Below are positions 49,804-60,200 of a stretch of 64,000 nt of DNA, piece after piece (the first letter of the stretch is position 1; each line of letters starts with the position of its first letter). Source of the stretch: Artemisia argyi (Eukaryota > Streptophyta > Magnoliopsida > Asterales > Asteraceae); NCBI GenBank assembly GCA_030686995.1, contig CM060685.1, forward strand, positions 25,926,065 through 25,990,064, written 5' to 3'. The notes under the pieces are model-generated. The model was not told the origin of the DNA. It was given only the letters and a program-made list of their open reading frames with translations, and made no database searches. A program made the position numbers and the translations under genes.

Positions 49804-49805
<2 letters not shown>

Positions 49806-50066
49806 TAAATAATATGGGTTTATAGGACGAGAAAAAAAGAGGGAGACGGATGCAAAAGATGACGGGAGTTTGTTTCATCCATAGGTTCTTCAACTCATTT
49901 CTCTACATCAACATGAGTATGTTTGAACGTTAAAGTTCAAGAAGGCCAAAAGAGGGGAAAAGAAAAGGTTCGTAAATGAACAATTTCTAGTTCTAGAAAA
50001 TCAACTAATGAGTTTTGTAGGTTATAAAGGCATATAGTATGTATAATAATAATAATATGTATGTAT

Positions 50067-50069
<3 letters not shown>

Positions 50070-50146
<77 letters not shown>

Positions 50147-50151
50147 GTATA
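50070..50151. repeat. (AT)n(GTAT)n compound microsatellite
   Basis: About 65 bp of AT followed by four GTAT units. Confidence 0.92.
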
Positions 50152-50389
50152 CACTCCAAGAAAATAAGTATGTGTATATATATAAACAAGAAAATTAGCT
50201 AAGAATAATTACAAAATAAACTATAGCAACAATAAACTAGATACTAAACTAAGCATGCAATTTTGACATGGAAATTTAAAAGAGACGTGTACCTTTTTGT
50301 CTTCAACAAGCAAATCTTTAAAGTCTTCAAGAGACTTCTTGACCATGTGAAAGCGGATAGAAAACCAAGCTCGCCAAGGTATGACTAAT

Positions 50390-52228
50390 TTATCTTGTTG
50401 GTCCCCATTGTCTCATTTGACCAAAGTTGTTTGGTCCAAAGATGTTATGCATTTGACTTGGGTGCATGTATGGTGGAATCATTCCCCAAGGATTGAAGTT
50501 CCACATTTGATGATTATTGTGAAAGTTTCGTCTATTTTGGTTTACTGTAGGTTGAGGAGTTTTAGACCTAGGATGAGGACTATTTTGTTTTCTAGGTGGT
50601 GGAGTTTTAGATCTTATTTTTGGCTTAGGGGGTTCTACTTCGGGTTTTAAAGATGATTTATGAAAGCTTTTAATTTCTTCATCACTTGCAATAGGTACTA
50701 ATCTATCTTTCAAAAGTATATACTTTGGTTTTAACTATAAAGGTTTTAGTTCACTAGTTTCACTTTCAAACTTTACCTTTTTAGATTTATTAGTTGATGC
50801 TTTGGTTAAATCGTATCCTAAACCGGTTTTATCTTTGGCAATTCTTTGAGAGCCAATTATTTTTCTGAGTGATTGACTACTATTTTCAAATTTCTCAAAT
50901 CTAATAATTTCTTCCTTAAGTTGTTTATTCTCATTTTTAACAACTAGACATTCTTTACATTCTATAATACTTTCTTTTGCTTTTTCTAGCTTTTGTAGTT
51001 TTATTTTTAACTCAAGTATTTCATCATTTAATTTATTAGTGTGTTTTAGTAGTTTATTTTTAGCTATGACTTTTTGTCCTAGTTTGCATAATCTACTATA
51101 TTCACTATCTAAATCTCTTTCATCTAACGATAAATTATCATCACTATAGTATTCGGTTTCGGAACGTACCTCATCGGAAGATCTTGCCATGAGACACTTT
51201 TCTTCTTTTGTTGTGTCTTTTTCATCGTTGTCACTATCACTCCATGCTCCTCCTACAAAGGCCTTGTGGTTTTGACTTCTTGATAATTTCGGACATTCTC
51301 CAAAAAAATGATTTGGATCTCCACATTTGAAGCATTTTCTTTCATTCTTGCTAGTCTTGTCGTCCTTGTTTCTTTGGAATGTTTTTCTTTCATCAAACGG
51401 TTGTTTAACGCATCTTCCTCGTCTTTTGAAGAATTTCTTGAAGTCTCTTATGGCCATGGCATATTCTTCATCTTCACTTTCGGAGGTTGAGCATTCTTCG
51501 TCACTAGAGTCCTTTTTTGCTTTCAATGCGATTGACTTGGTTTGCTCCCTTTTTCCTTTGACGATTTTAGAATCTTTCTTTATTATCACCTCATACACTT
51601 TCAAGTTTCCAATTAGCTCGTCAAGTTGTAGAGTTGATAGATTCTTTGACTCCTCAATAGCCGTCACTTTAGCACGCCACTTCAGATGGAGAGCTCTAAG
51701 AAATTTCCTTACAAAATTCTTGCTAGAAAAATTCTCATCAAGTGCTTTTAAACTTGTGATGATAGTGTTAAATCTAGCAAAAGCATTATTAATTGATTCC
51801 TCTTCCGGAATCGTAAATTGTTCATATTGTTGTACAAGAAGATCTATTTTATTATCTTTGACTTGACTAATACCTTGGTGAGTGATTAGTAAAGAGTTCT
51901 AAATATCTTTTGCGGTTTTACACATAAAAATTCTTTCATATTCTTTGCGTGGTAACGCATTATAAATAACCATTTTAGCCTCATTATTTTTAGCAAGTTT
52001 CTTTTTCAAATCATCGTTTTGTTTTTCAAAAGGTACAATTTCATCCCTTTTGGTTCCGGGATTATTTTGTATAGGAGGAAAATCACCATTAGTAATAACA
52101 TGCCAAAGATCTAGATCTAATGATTTCACATAAGTTTCGAATTGATTTTTCTAATAAAGAAAACCATCACTTTCAAATAGTGGTGGTCTTTGCATAGATT
52201 GACCTTCTAAATATTTTTCAAATTCCAT
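50390..52228 (-). pseudogene. Copia (SIRE-like) gag with amber stops
   Basis: One frame of about 613 codons from ATG 52228 to TAA at 50390, starting MEFEKYLEGQSMQRPPLF soon after the primer-binding site. UBN2-type gag motifs are LDLWHVITNGDFPP and YNALPRKEYERIFMCKTAKD, and [20 protein letters not shown], then [14 protein letters not shown]. The zinc knuckle [15 protein letters not shown] is at about 51295-51340. A charged Leu-rich coiled-coil follows ([20 protein letters not shown]), and the C-terminus is Pro/Gln/Asn-rich. The frame contains three TAG codons (about 52153-52155 after DGFLY; 51899-51901 after KTAKDI; 50735-50737 after ELKPL). The first two stand where the family has Trp. No protease follows. 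Confidence 0.85.
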
Positions 52229-52281
52229 AGATCGTTTCAAGTTTTAAAATACAGTTTATTTTAAAAATCTTGTTTAATATA

Positions 52282-52293
52282 GCTCTGATACCA
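52282..52293 (-). other. Primer-binding site of the SIRE-like element
   Basis: Minus-strand TGGTATCAGAGC, two bases inside the LTR at 52296. Confidence 0.93.
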
Positions 52294-52295
52294 AT

Positions 52296-53547
52296 TGTGG
52301 AAAACTAGAAGGGGTGGGGGGTTGAATAGTTTTACGTCAATTTATATTTTAAAAAACTTTGTTTGATAAAAACTTTGATTCTTATTTATGTGAATTTCAA
52401 CACTTGCACAACTCAAACAATTTAATCTAACTAACCAAATAATTATAACGTAAATATGAAAATAATGAAAAGATTGAGATAGAGAGATCAAACCATAACA
52501 CATGATATTTATAGTGATTAGGCTACGAAGCACCTCTTCGCCCTACTCCACTCCTCGAGTCACCTACTCGAGATTTTTCTTCACTATGTCAATAAACTCC
52601 CTTTTTGGCGGAGAAACCTTACACAACTTTCGCTTACACCAATTAACGACACAAAACTAAATGTCGAGTCCTAATAGTAGCTAGAACCAATCTCACACCA
52701 CTACACGCCTTCTTCATGACTTATACACACCACGACTTCACAACTACACACTACTACTTCACAACTACACACTACTTCTACTTCACACCACAACTTCTTC
52801 AATACTAGATTTACAAACCCACCTAGATCTACCAATTATAATCACTACAAAACTTTACAATAATTACAAGCTACACAACTAATCTTCAATACTTCTTGAT
52901 TTGAGATGAAAGGAGTATTCTTCTCTGGCACTTTGAATGAGGATGGATGGAATCACTTGAAAACAAGAACTAATATGTTTATGATCAAAGGTTTTAGGAA
53001 GATGATTTGAGAAAATTAGAACAGAAAGTTTTAGTGCAAAAGGTGAGGAAAAAATTCAGATTTGAACCAGTATTTATAGGCAAAGAAATCTGACACAGGA
53101 GCATATGCCGACCCCCCTTAATTGTGTGCCGGCCCCCTTAAAATTAAGGGGGCCGCCCACAGTAACGGCCAGTTTTCATTGTCTTTTCTAGGGAAATTTT
53201 ATTTGGTGAGAAAATAACTGAATTTGGTTAAAAATTTGAATTCATATATTTATTATGAGATAAGCATTTTCCTTTAATTACCAAAAGTGTTTTTCTTAAA
53301 TATATAAAATGTTTATACCATTTTATATAATTTGTAATTAGTAAATAAACCTTCGTTTGATCATAAAATGTATTAGGCACTTGTTTATTCATACCTTAAG
53401 TGAATTAGTTGGATATAATGATATTTTGTCACTAAATACTTATTTACTTAATGATTTTACGTTTAATGATTTTAGATTTTGTGATCATCAAAACATAGGG
53501 ATATCGAAAAATATTAATAACATTTTTACGCATTATTTATATCAACT
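52296..53547 (-). mobile_element. 5' LTR of the SIRE-like element
   Basis: Minus-strand TATA box CCTATAAATA at about 53071-53080. GC-rich hairpins (53105-53158) lie immediately 5' of it. It has an extra half-hairpin of about 24 bp (CCCCCCTTAATTGTGTGCCGG) that the 3' LTR lacks. Confidence 0.9.
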
Positions 53548-53552
53548 TAGAC

Positions 53553-53739
53553 CTTGGACCATTACATTATTATCTTGGAATTGAGATACTCAGAAACAAC
53601 CATGGTTTAGTCATGTCTCAAAGGAAGTATGCACTTGAGCAACTCAAATGTGGAAATGTACTTAATGACAAGCCTATATCCACACCTGTTGATCCTGTTC
53701 TTAGCCTCAATCTCACAGATGGTGAACCACTTCCATATT
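53553..53739 (+). pseudogene. Copia reverse transcriptase, second part
   Basis: Directly after the duplicated TAGAC it continues LGPLHYYLGIEILRNNHGLV, then MSQRKYALEQLKCGNV and KPISTPVDPVLSLNLTDGEP, the classic Copia RT/RNaseH connection. Homology stops near LPYC (about 53738), where an Athila LTR fragment has replaced the RNaseH region. Confidence 0.9.
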
Positions 53740-55156
53740 GCCTCCTTGCTTATCTTCTTATTTTTGATTTTTAACTATTTTTGAGGTATTTTTGATATTT
53801 TTAGTAAACTAAATGAAAACTGATTAAGTAGCTTAGAAATCTTTTAAAAGCTCATTAGTAGGTTAAATTAAGCTCAGTGGATCATTAAACAACACCCTTG
53901 AATAACATAAGAGCTAAATTGAGATTTTGAACAAAAATGACATAATAAGAAATTTGAAAAACAAAATTTGATTTCTATTACTGAAATTAAGATTACAAGG
54001 TTATAGAAAACTGAGAAGTACACTTGTGACTACAATTTGTAACTAAAAAAACATTTGGAAACTAAATTCAACAAGTAATTTACACTAAAAACTAAAACTA
54101 ACTACCTACTACTTATTTCTTCCTTTTTTCTTGACTTATAAAGAACCTGGGGTCTCTATCTTTCTTTCCCACTTCTTCTCAGCCCTTGGATGGCTTTCTT
54201 TTGATCTGAGCCCTTCAAACATCTTTTGGCAGGAAAAAAAGGGAACAAGTATTTTGGGTGGGTTAGGTTGACAGGTGAGAATACTTAATGAGGGGGTGAG
54301 TAGGAGGGGACAAGGGGAAGTGTTGGTGAGGAATTGGTGGGAAAAGGAGGGGGACATGGAGGAGGCACGGAGTGGGGTTTGTGGGAGGAAGGGGAAGGTG
54401 AACAGTGGTGGTGTTTGTTTGACTGGGAGGGTTGACCGGGGTTGGTTTTTATTATAAAAAGGGAATTGGGCCGTGGTGTGTGCTGGGCATGAAGTTTTAG
54501 TGGATTAGGATTTTGGGTGGGCTGTGTTTGGTTTGGATTAGGTTTATTAGTGTAATAAGCAAAACACAAGGACCAATATTGTAATTTCAGAAAGTTGGGG
54601 GGTGGAAAATGTAAATTTTCCAAAGTACTCCTGAGGACCAAACTTGTCATATTCCAATAATACAAGGACCATGAATTTATTTTTCCATTGAGGGACCAAA
54701 ATTGTAAACTTTTCAAAACTTTCCACCCAAGTACCATTCTTGCCAAAATAAGTAACCAAAGGACCACAAATGATAATTTCTAAAATTTGAAATCCCAGGG
54801 ACTGTTTTCGCCAATTGTGAAACTCCAAGGACTAAATTGCAAATTTCTCAAAACTTTTGAAAATTTTCACCAAAGGACTAAATATGACAACTTATGATTT
54901 CAAAATGACCTTTGGTGACTTTTCTTTGAAAATAACTGCTCAGGGACTATTTTTGCCAATTTTTGAAAGTTGGGGGACTAAAATTACCAATTATGCAAAC
55001 TTTGTACGTTTTTCATCTGTTTTTACTCATTTTGCACCTAAAACATATAAAACACAATTTTGAGATATTTTCTGTATTTTGATGCATTTTTGAGTGTTTT
55101 TAAATGTTTTGCAGCTCAGATTTGACCAAAAATGATTTGTGTTTAAGCATTCATCA
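53740..55156 (-). mobile_element. Athila LTR fragment, minus strand
   Basis: On the minus strand it begins TGATGAATGCTTAAACAC at 55156 and follows the start of the LTR at 12075: GTACAAAGTTTGCA, TTTTAGTCCCCC, repeated AGTCCCT / GGTCCTTG phrases. It is truncated at about 53740 after some 1.4 kb. Several ORFs read through it, including a Pro-rich one at 54285-54767, but none is likely to be a gene. Confidence 0.75.
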
Positions 55157-55227
55157 CTTCACTATCAATGTCTGTCCAAGTTTGGCATTTGTGATCCATA
55201 CTCAATGCCAACTTGTGGGGGAGGGGG
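55157..55227 (+). pseudogene. Copia polyprotein C-terminus and polypurine tract
   Basis: HYQCLSKFGICDPYSMPTCGGG is the end of a Copia RNaseH/C-terminal tail, leading into the purine tract 55215-55227 and the LTR at 55228. Most of RNaseH is missing. Confidence 0.75.
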
Positions 55228-55557
55228 TAAAGGAACTAAGAAGTCTGAACATGATGCAGAGCATGGTCAAGACAAGTCAGAACTGAAAGTCAACCATACA
55301 ATCAATCATATGCAATCAATGATCAAGCCTCAATCTCACAAACTACAATTACATCTCAAAGCTCAGAGGAATTGTAATGTTATGTAATGTGTAGCTTTGT
55401 TAACAATGTAGCTTAATTGTAATCAGTTAGAATAGCTTTGACTTTTACCTAGTTTGACTTTGTATAAATAGTATACTCTGTACTCATTTTCATTTGAATG
55501 AATAATAATCATTTTTCACACACATTCCTTCCTCTCAATTCACTCTGTTTACCAATA
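55228..55557 (+). mobile_element. Copia 3' LTR (330 bp, TA...TA)
   Basis: Uninterrupted partner of the 5' LTR pieces, flanked by ATAAC at 55558-55562. Confidence 0.93.
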
Positions 55558-55622
55558 ATAACTTTTGGCAATCTCCCTACAAGATTCCAAGAAATGACCA
55601 TCTGAAAGCTTCATGATGTTTG
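55558..55622 (-). pseudogene. IDH exon, middle piece
   Basis: On the minus strand it reads ANIMKLSDGHFLESCREIAK, an IDH-specific block. It is bounded on one side by the Copia duplication ATAAC and on the other by GTTTG (55618-55622), the duplication of the solo LTR. It joins in frame to 33057-33142. Confidence 0.92.
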
Positions 55623-57180
55623 TGATGAGGCGAAAAATGAACCACTTTTAGGGGGTCATTTAAGCCCGGAATTGAATTTATTTGATCAAATATTGCCCTA
55701 AATCATTCCTTTTGTGATTTTAGGTACTTTTGGAGTGAATTCTGGAAAAGAAGGCATTTTGGACGTTTTTGGAGCATAAAAGTGAAGAAAACGGCAAAGT
55801 CTTAATTTTCCTTGCTGGGAACAGTACCTGACGGCGTCAAGAGGCTTTTCATGACGGCGTCAAGAGTAAAAGTGGTGACGGCCCAGAAGAAACGTGAAGG
55901 CGTCACCCAAGGCCGTCACGTGTTAACATGTCAAAACTTGCGCGCGGAGTAGCTGATATTGTTTTGGTCATAACTTTTGCATACGAACTCGGATTTAGGT
56001 GATTCAAAAGCCCACGCTAAGAGGACGAAGAGATCTAAAATTTGGTGAAAAAATGGTCATGACGGCGTCAAGAGAACGAGCTGACGCCGTCAAGATGGGC
56101 CGACAGAAAACATGCCTATAAATATAACCTCATAACTTCACTTTTTGTAAGCCCTAAACCCTAAGGTCGATTCCTGGGTTTAGGTGGGTGTTTTTTCAGC
56201 AACTTAGAGGGTTTCAATCACTCCATAAACATCATGTATTGGTTTGATGATTCTATCTTAATTATGTTTTCCATTATCATTGTTGTTTGCTCTTCTTTGA
56301 TGATGATTTGCTAATTCACCTTGTGTCTACTTATGATTATGTGAAACTTGTATATAATTGATTAGATCTCATTGATTTCTTGTTGATGTTGTGTCTATCT
56401 CCATCAATGAGGGGCTTATTGATGTGTGTGTCTATCTCCATCAATTAAGGCATGACAACTTCAATAGATCTAGTTGGTTTAGTTTATAATTCTTGTTTCC
56501 TATTGATTCTTGTTTTGATTGAATGAATTCGATGTTAGGCTTAAGAAAACTGGCAGACTTTCAAATGGTAACATGCTTGAACGTCTTAAGAAACACGAAC
56601 CGATGTGTACTAGGTTTTTATGGTTGTATTTAATGCATGAGCGAATTCTAGTGATCCCATGTTAGGAGCTTCTTAGCCGGCTCGACATAGGAGTGAAGTA
56701 GGAGCTTATAGGATTGGGGAAGTAAGTACGCCACCCCATGAATGGTATTAAGGAATACAACCCGTCAATTAAAACAAGGTTACAATTCAATAGGTAGGAT
56801 TGGATAGCTAGCAAGGAGTAACATATCATGGGTAGACATGCTTCACTTATCTCGTAGAACCCTAGTTTACTTTTCTTGTTAATTAGTTTAATTAGTAGCT
56901 TTTGGGTTAGTTGATTAGCAACTAATTCCGCCCATTCTCCCAATACCCGAGATTTTTACTTGCTTTTCATAAAATATAAAAATACAAAAAGAATCATCCT
57001 TCACCTTTAGACCTAGTTAGATTAATTTCAATCCTAACGACACTATTCCGAGCTGAACGATCAATCCCCCGGTACTTATCACTATACTATACTACAACGA
57101 TCAGGTACACTGCCTGGTGGGGGTTGTAAGCTTCTCAAGATCCCTTGAGAGGTAAAGCCTGGTGCGATTCCCACGTATCA
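55623..57180 (+). mobile_element. Solo LTR, 1.56 kb, inserted in the IDH exon
   Basis: It starts TGATGAGGCG and ends CCCACGTATCA. Identical GTTTG direct repeats at 55618-55622 and 57181-57185 prove the ends, and IDH coding sequence flanks both sides. It has a TATA box (TATAAATA, 56117-56124), upstream TGACG motifs, and a Gypsy-like terminal region. No internal domain is present. Confidence 0.93.
55829..56092 (+). promoter_or_regulatory. TGACGGCGTCA repeat cluster in solo LTR U3
   Basis: TGACGGCGTCA occurs at 55829-55839, 55852-55862 and 56060-56070, with close variants at 55895-55905 (TGAAGGCGTCA) and 56082-56092 (TGACGCCGTCA), just upstream of the TATA box. TGACG is the core of as-1/TGA-factor (bZIP) sites; a regulatory role is inferred. 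Confidence 0.55.
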
Positions 57181-57223
57181 GTTTGCTTTATGAACAGCGG
57201 TCACAGTCTTTCTGTTGTTCAGG
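57181..57223 (-). pseudogene. IDH exon, 5' piece
   Basis: On the minus strand it reads LNNRKTVTAVHKAN, joining in frame to the middle piece through the GTTTG duplication. The exon stops abruptly at CCTGAAC (57223), where satellite sequence begins. No acceptor site is evident, and the upstream exons are not in the window. Confidence 0.9.
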
Positions 57224-60200
57224 TTTAGTCCATTTTCATCGGTTTAATTAAACCCAACTAATCCAACAACCCGATTTACAGGTCTAGTCCGTTTTCATCA
57301 GTTTCCATCCGGTTTTAGCCATTTTTGTTTGTTTTTACACGTTTTTGTGTTTAATCACCCGAATAAAAATATAACCGATTTAATGAAACCGAACTAATCC
57401 AACAACACGATTTACACGTTTAGTCCGTTTTCATCCATTTCCATCCGTTTTTACCCATTTTTGTTTGTTTTAACACGTTTTTTATGTGTTATGACCCGAA
57501 TAAAAATATAAGTGATTTAATTAAACCCAACTAATCCAACAACCTGATTTACACGTATAGTCTGTTTTCATCGGTTTCCATCTGTTTTTAGCCATTTTTG
57601 TTTGGTTTTACAAGTTTTTGTGTTTAATCACCCGAATAAAAATATAACCAATTTAATGAAACCGAACTAATCCAACAACACGATTTACACGTTTAGTCCG
57701 TTTTCATCCGTTTCCATCCGTTTTTACCCATTTTTGTTTGTTTCTATACGTTTTTTATGTATTATGACCCGAATAAAAATATAACCGATTTGGCTAAACC
57801 CAACTAATCCAATAACCCGATTTACACGTTTAGTCCGTTTTCATCGGTTTCCATCCGTTTTTAGCCATTTTTGTTTGTTTTTACACGTTTTTGTGTTTAA
57901 TCATCCGAATAAAAATATAACCGATTTAATGAAACCGAACTAATCCAACAACACGATTTACACGTTTAGACCTTTTTCCATCCGTTTTTACCCATTTTTG
58001 TTTGTTTTACACGTTTTTTATGTGTTATGACCCGAATAAAAATATAACCGATTTAACTAAACCCAACTAATCCAACAACCCGATTTACACGTTTAGTCCG
58101 TTTTCATCGGTTTCCATCTGTTTTTAGCCATTTTTGTTTGATTTTACCAATGTTGCAAAAATCGTGAATCGGTCCCGAGGCGGTCGAGGGCCGTGTAGCG
58201 ATTTTTGGCCGATTAATCGCCGATTCCAAGGTCCAAGGCCGATTAATCGGCCGATTACCTTGTAATTCGCTCCAAGGTCCAAGGCCTTTCAGCTTGTAAT
58301 CGCCGATTAATCGGCCTTGTAGGCCGATTTTTGCAACACTGGAATAAAAATATAACTGATTTAATGAAACCGAACTAATCCAACAACACGATTAACACGT
58401 TTAGTCAGTTTTCTTCCGTTTCAATCCGTTTTTTACCCATTTTTGTTTGTTTTACACGATTTTTATGTGTTACGACCGAAATAATAATATAACCGATTTA
58501 ATTAAACCCAACTAATCCAACAACTCGATTTACACGTTTAGTCCGTTTTCATCGGTTTCCATCCGTTTTTAGCCATTTTTGTTCGTTTTTACACGTTTTT
58601 GTGTTTAATCACCCGAATTAAAATATAACCGATTTAATGAAACCGAACTAATCCAACAACACGATTTACACGTTTAGTCCATTTTCAACCGTTTTCATCC
58701 GTTTTTATCCATTTTTGTTTGTTTTTACACGTTTTTTATGTGTTATGATCCGTATAAAATTATAACCAATTTAATTAAACCCAAATAATCCAACAACCCG
58801 ATTTACACGTATTGTCCATTTTTATCGGTTTCCATCCGTTTTTAGCCATTTTTGTTTGTTTTTACAGGTTTTTGTATTTAATCACCCGAATAAAAATATA
58901 ACCCATTTAATGAAACCGAACTAATCCAACAACACGATTTACACGTTTAGTCCGTTTTCATCTGTTTCCATCCGTTTTTACCCATTTTTGTTTGTTTTTA
59001 AACATTTTTTATGTGTTATGACCCGAATAAAAATATAACCGATTTAACTAGACCAAACTAATCCAATAACCCGATTTACACGTTTATTCCGTTTTCATAG
59101 GTTTCCATCCGTTGTTAGCCATTTTTGTTTGTTTTTACATGTTTTTGTGTTTAATCATCCGAATAAAAATATAACCGATTTAATGAAACCGAACTAATCA
59201 AACAACACGATTTACACGTTTAGTACGTTTTCATCTGTTTTCCATCCGCTTTTACCCATTTTTGTTTGTTTTTACACGTTTTTTATGTGTTACGACCCGA
59301 ATAAAAATATAACCGATTTAATTAAAACCAACTAATCCAACAACCCGATTTACACGTTTAGTCCGTTTTCATCGGTTTCCATCCGTTTTTACCCATTTTT
59401 GTTTGTTTTTACATGTTTTTTATGTGTTATGACCTGAATAAAAATAAAACCGATTTAATTAAACCCAACTAATCCAACAAACCGATTTACACGTATAGTC
59501 CGTTTTCATCGGTTTTTATCAGTTTTTAGAAATTTTTGTTTGTTTTTACACGTTTTTGTGTTTAATTACCCGAATAAAAATATAACCGATTTAATGAAAC
59601 CGAACTAATCCAACAACACGATTTACACGTTTAGTCCGTTTTCATCCGTTTCCACCCATTTTTACCCATTTTTGTTTTTTTACACGTTTTTTATGTGTTA
59701 TGACCCGAATAAAAATATAACCGATTTAATTAAACCCAACTAATCCAATAACCCGATTTACACGTTTAGTCCGTTTTCATCGGTTTCCATCCGTTTTTAG
59801 TCATTTTTGTTTTTTTTACACGTTTTTGTGTTTAATCACCCGAATAAAAATATAACTGATTTAATGAAAACGAACTAATCCAACAACACGATTTACACGT
59901 TTAGTCCATTTTCATCCATCTCCATCTGTTTTTACCCATTTTTGTTTGTTTTTACACGTTTTTTATGTGTTATGACCTGCATAAAAATATAAGCGATTTA
60001 ATTAAACCCAACTAATCCAACAACCTGATTTACACGTATAGTCTGTTTTCATCGGTTTTCATCTGTTTTTAGCCATTTTTGTTTGGTTTTACAAGTTTTT
60101 GTGTTTAATCACCCGAATAAAAATATAACCGATTTAATGAAACCGAACTAATCCAACAACACGATTTACACGTTTAGTCCGTTTTCATCCGTTTCCATCC

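Larger units (their letters stand above)
48306..50389 (-). other. Noncoding gap where pol would be expected
   Basis: About 2.1 kb between gag and ORF X. AT-rich with three AT microsatellites and a GC-rich hairpin pair (49389-49470). No RT, integrase or protease motif on either strand. Confidence 0.65.
44338..53547 (-). mobile_element. SIRE-like Copia element lacking pol (9.2 kb), inserted in the Copia RT
   Basis: LTRs of 1.23-1.25 kb (44338-45565 and 52296-53547) start TGTGGAAAACTAG and end ATATCAAC(A/T). The primer-binding site TGGTATCAGAGC is on the minus strand at 52282-52293, so the element runs right to left. The flanks are AAGAC (44333-44337) and TAGAC (53548-53552), a 5-bp duplication with one change. 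From 5' to 3' it has gag (52228-50390), a 2 kb AT-rich gap, ORF X (48305-47325) and ORF Y (46650-45997). No protease, integrase or RT motif was found. The SIRE assignment rests on gag type and the presence of extra 3' ORFs and is tentative. Confidence 0.85.

Noticed and set aside
51327..51866. 179-codon plus-strand frame, Ser/Leu-rich
   Set aside because: Antisense to the SIRE-like gag, which has clear domain motifs on the minus strand.
54285..54767. 160-codon minus-strand Pro-rich frame
   Set aside because: It lies within an Athila LTR fragment and has no domain.
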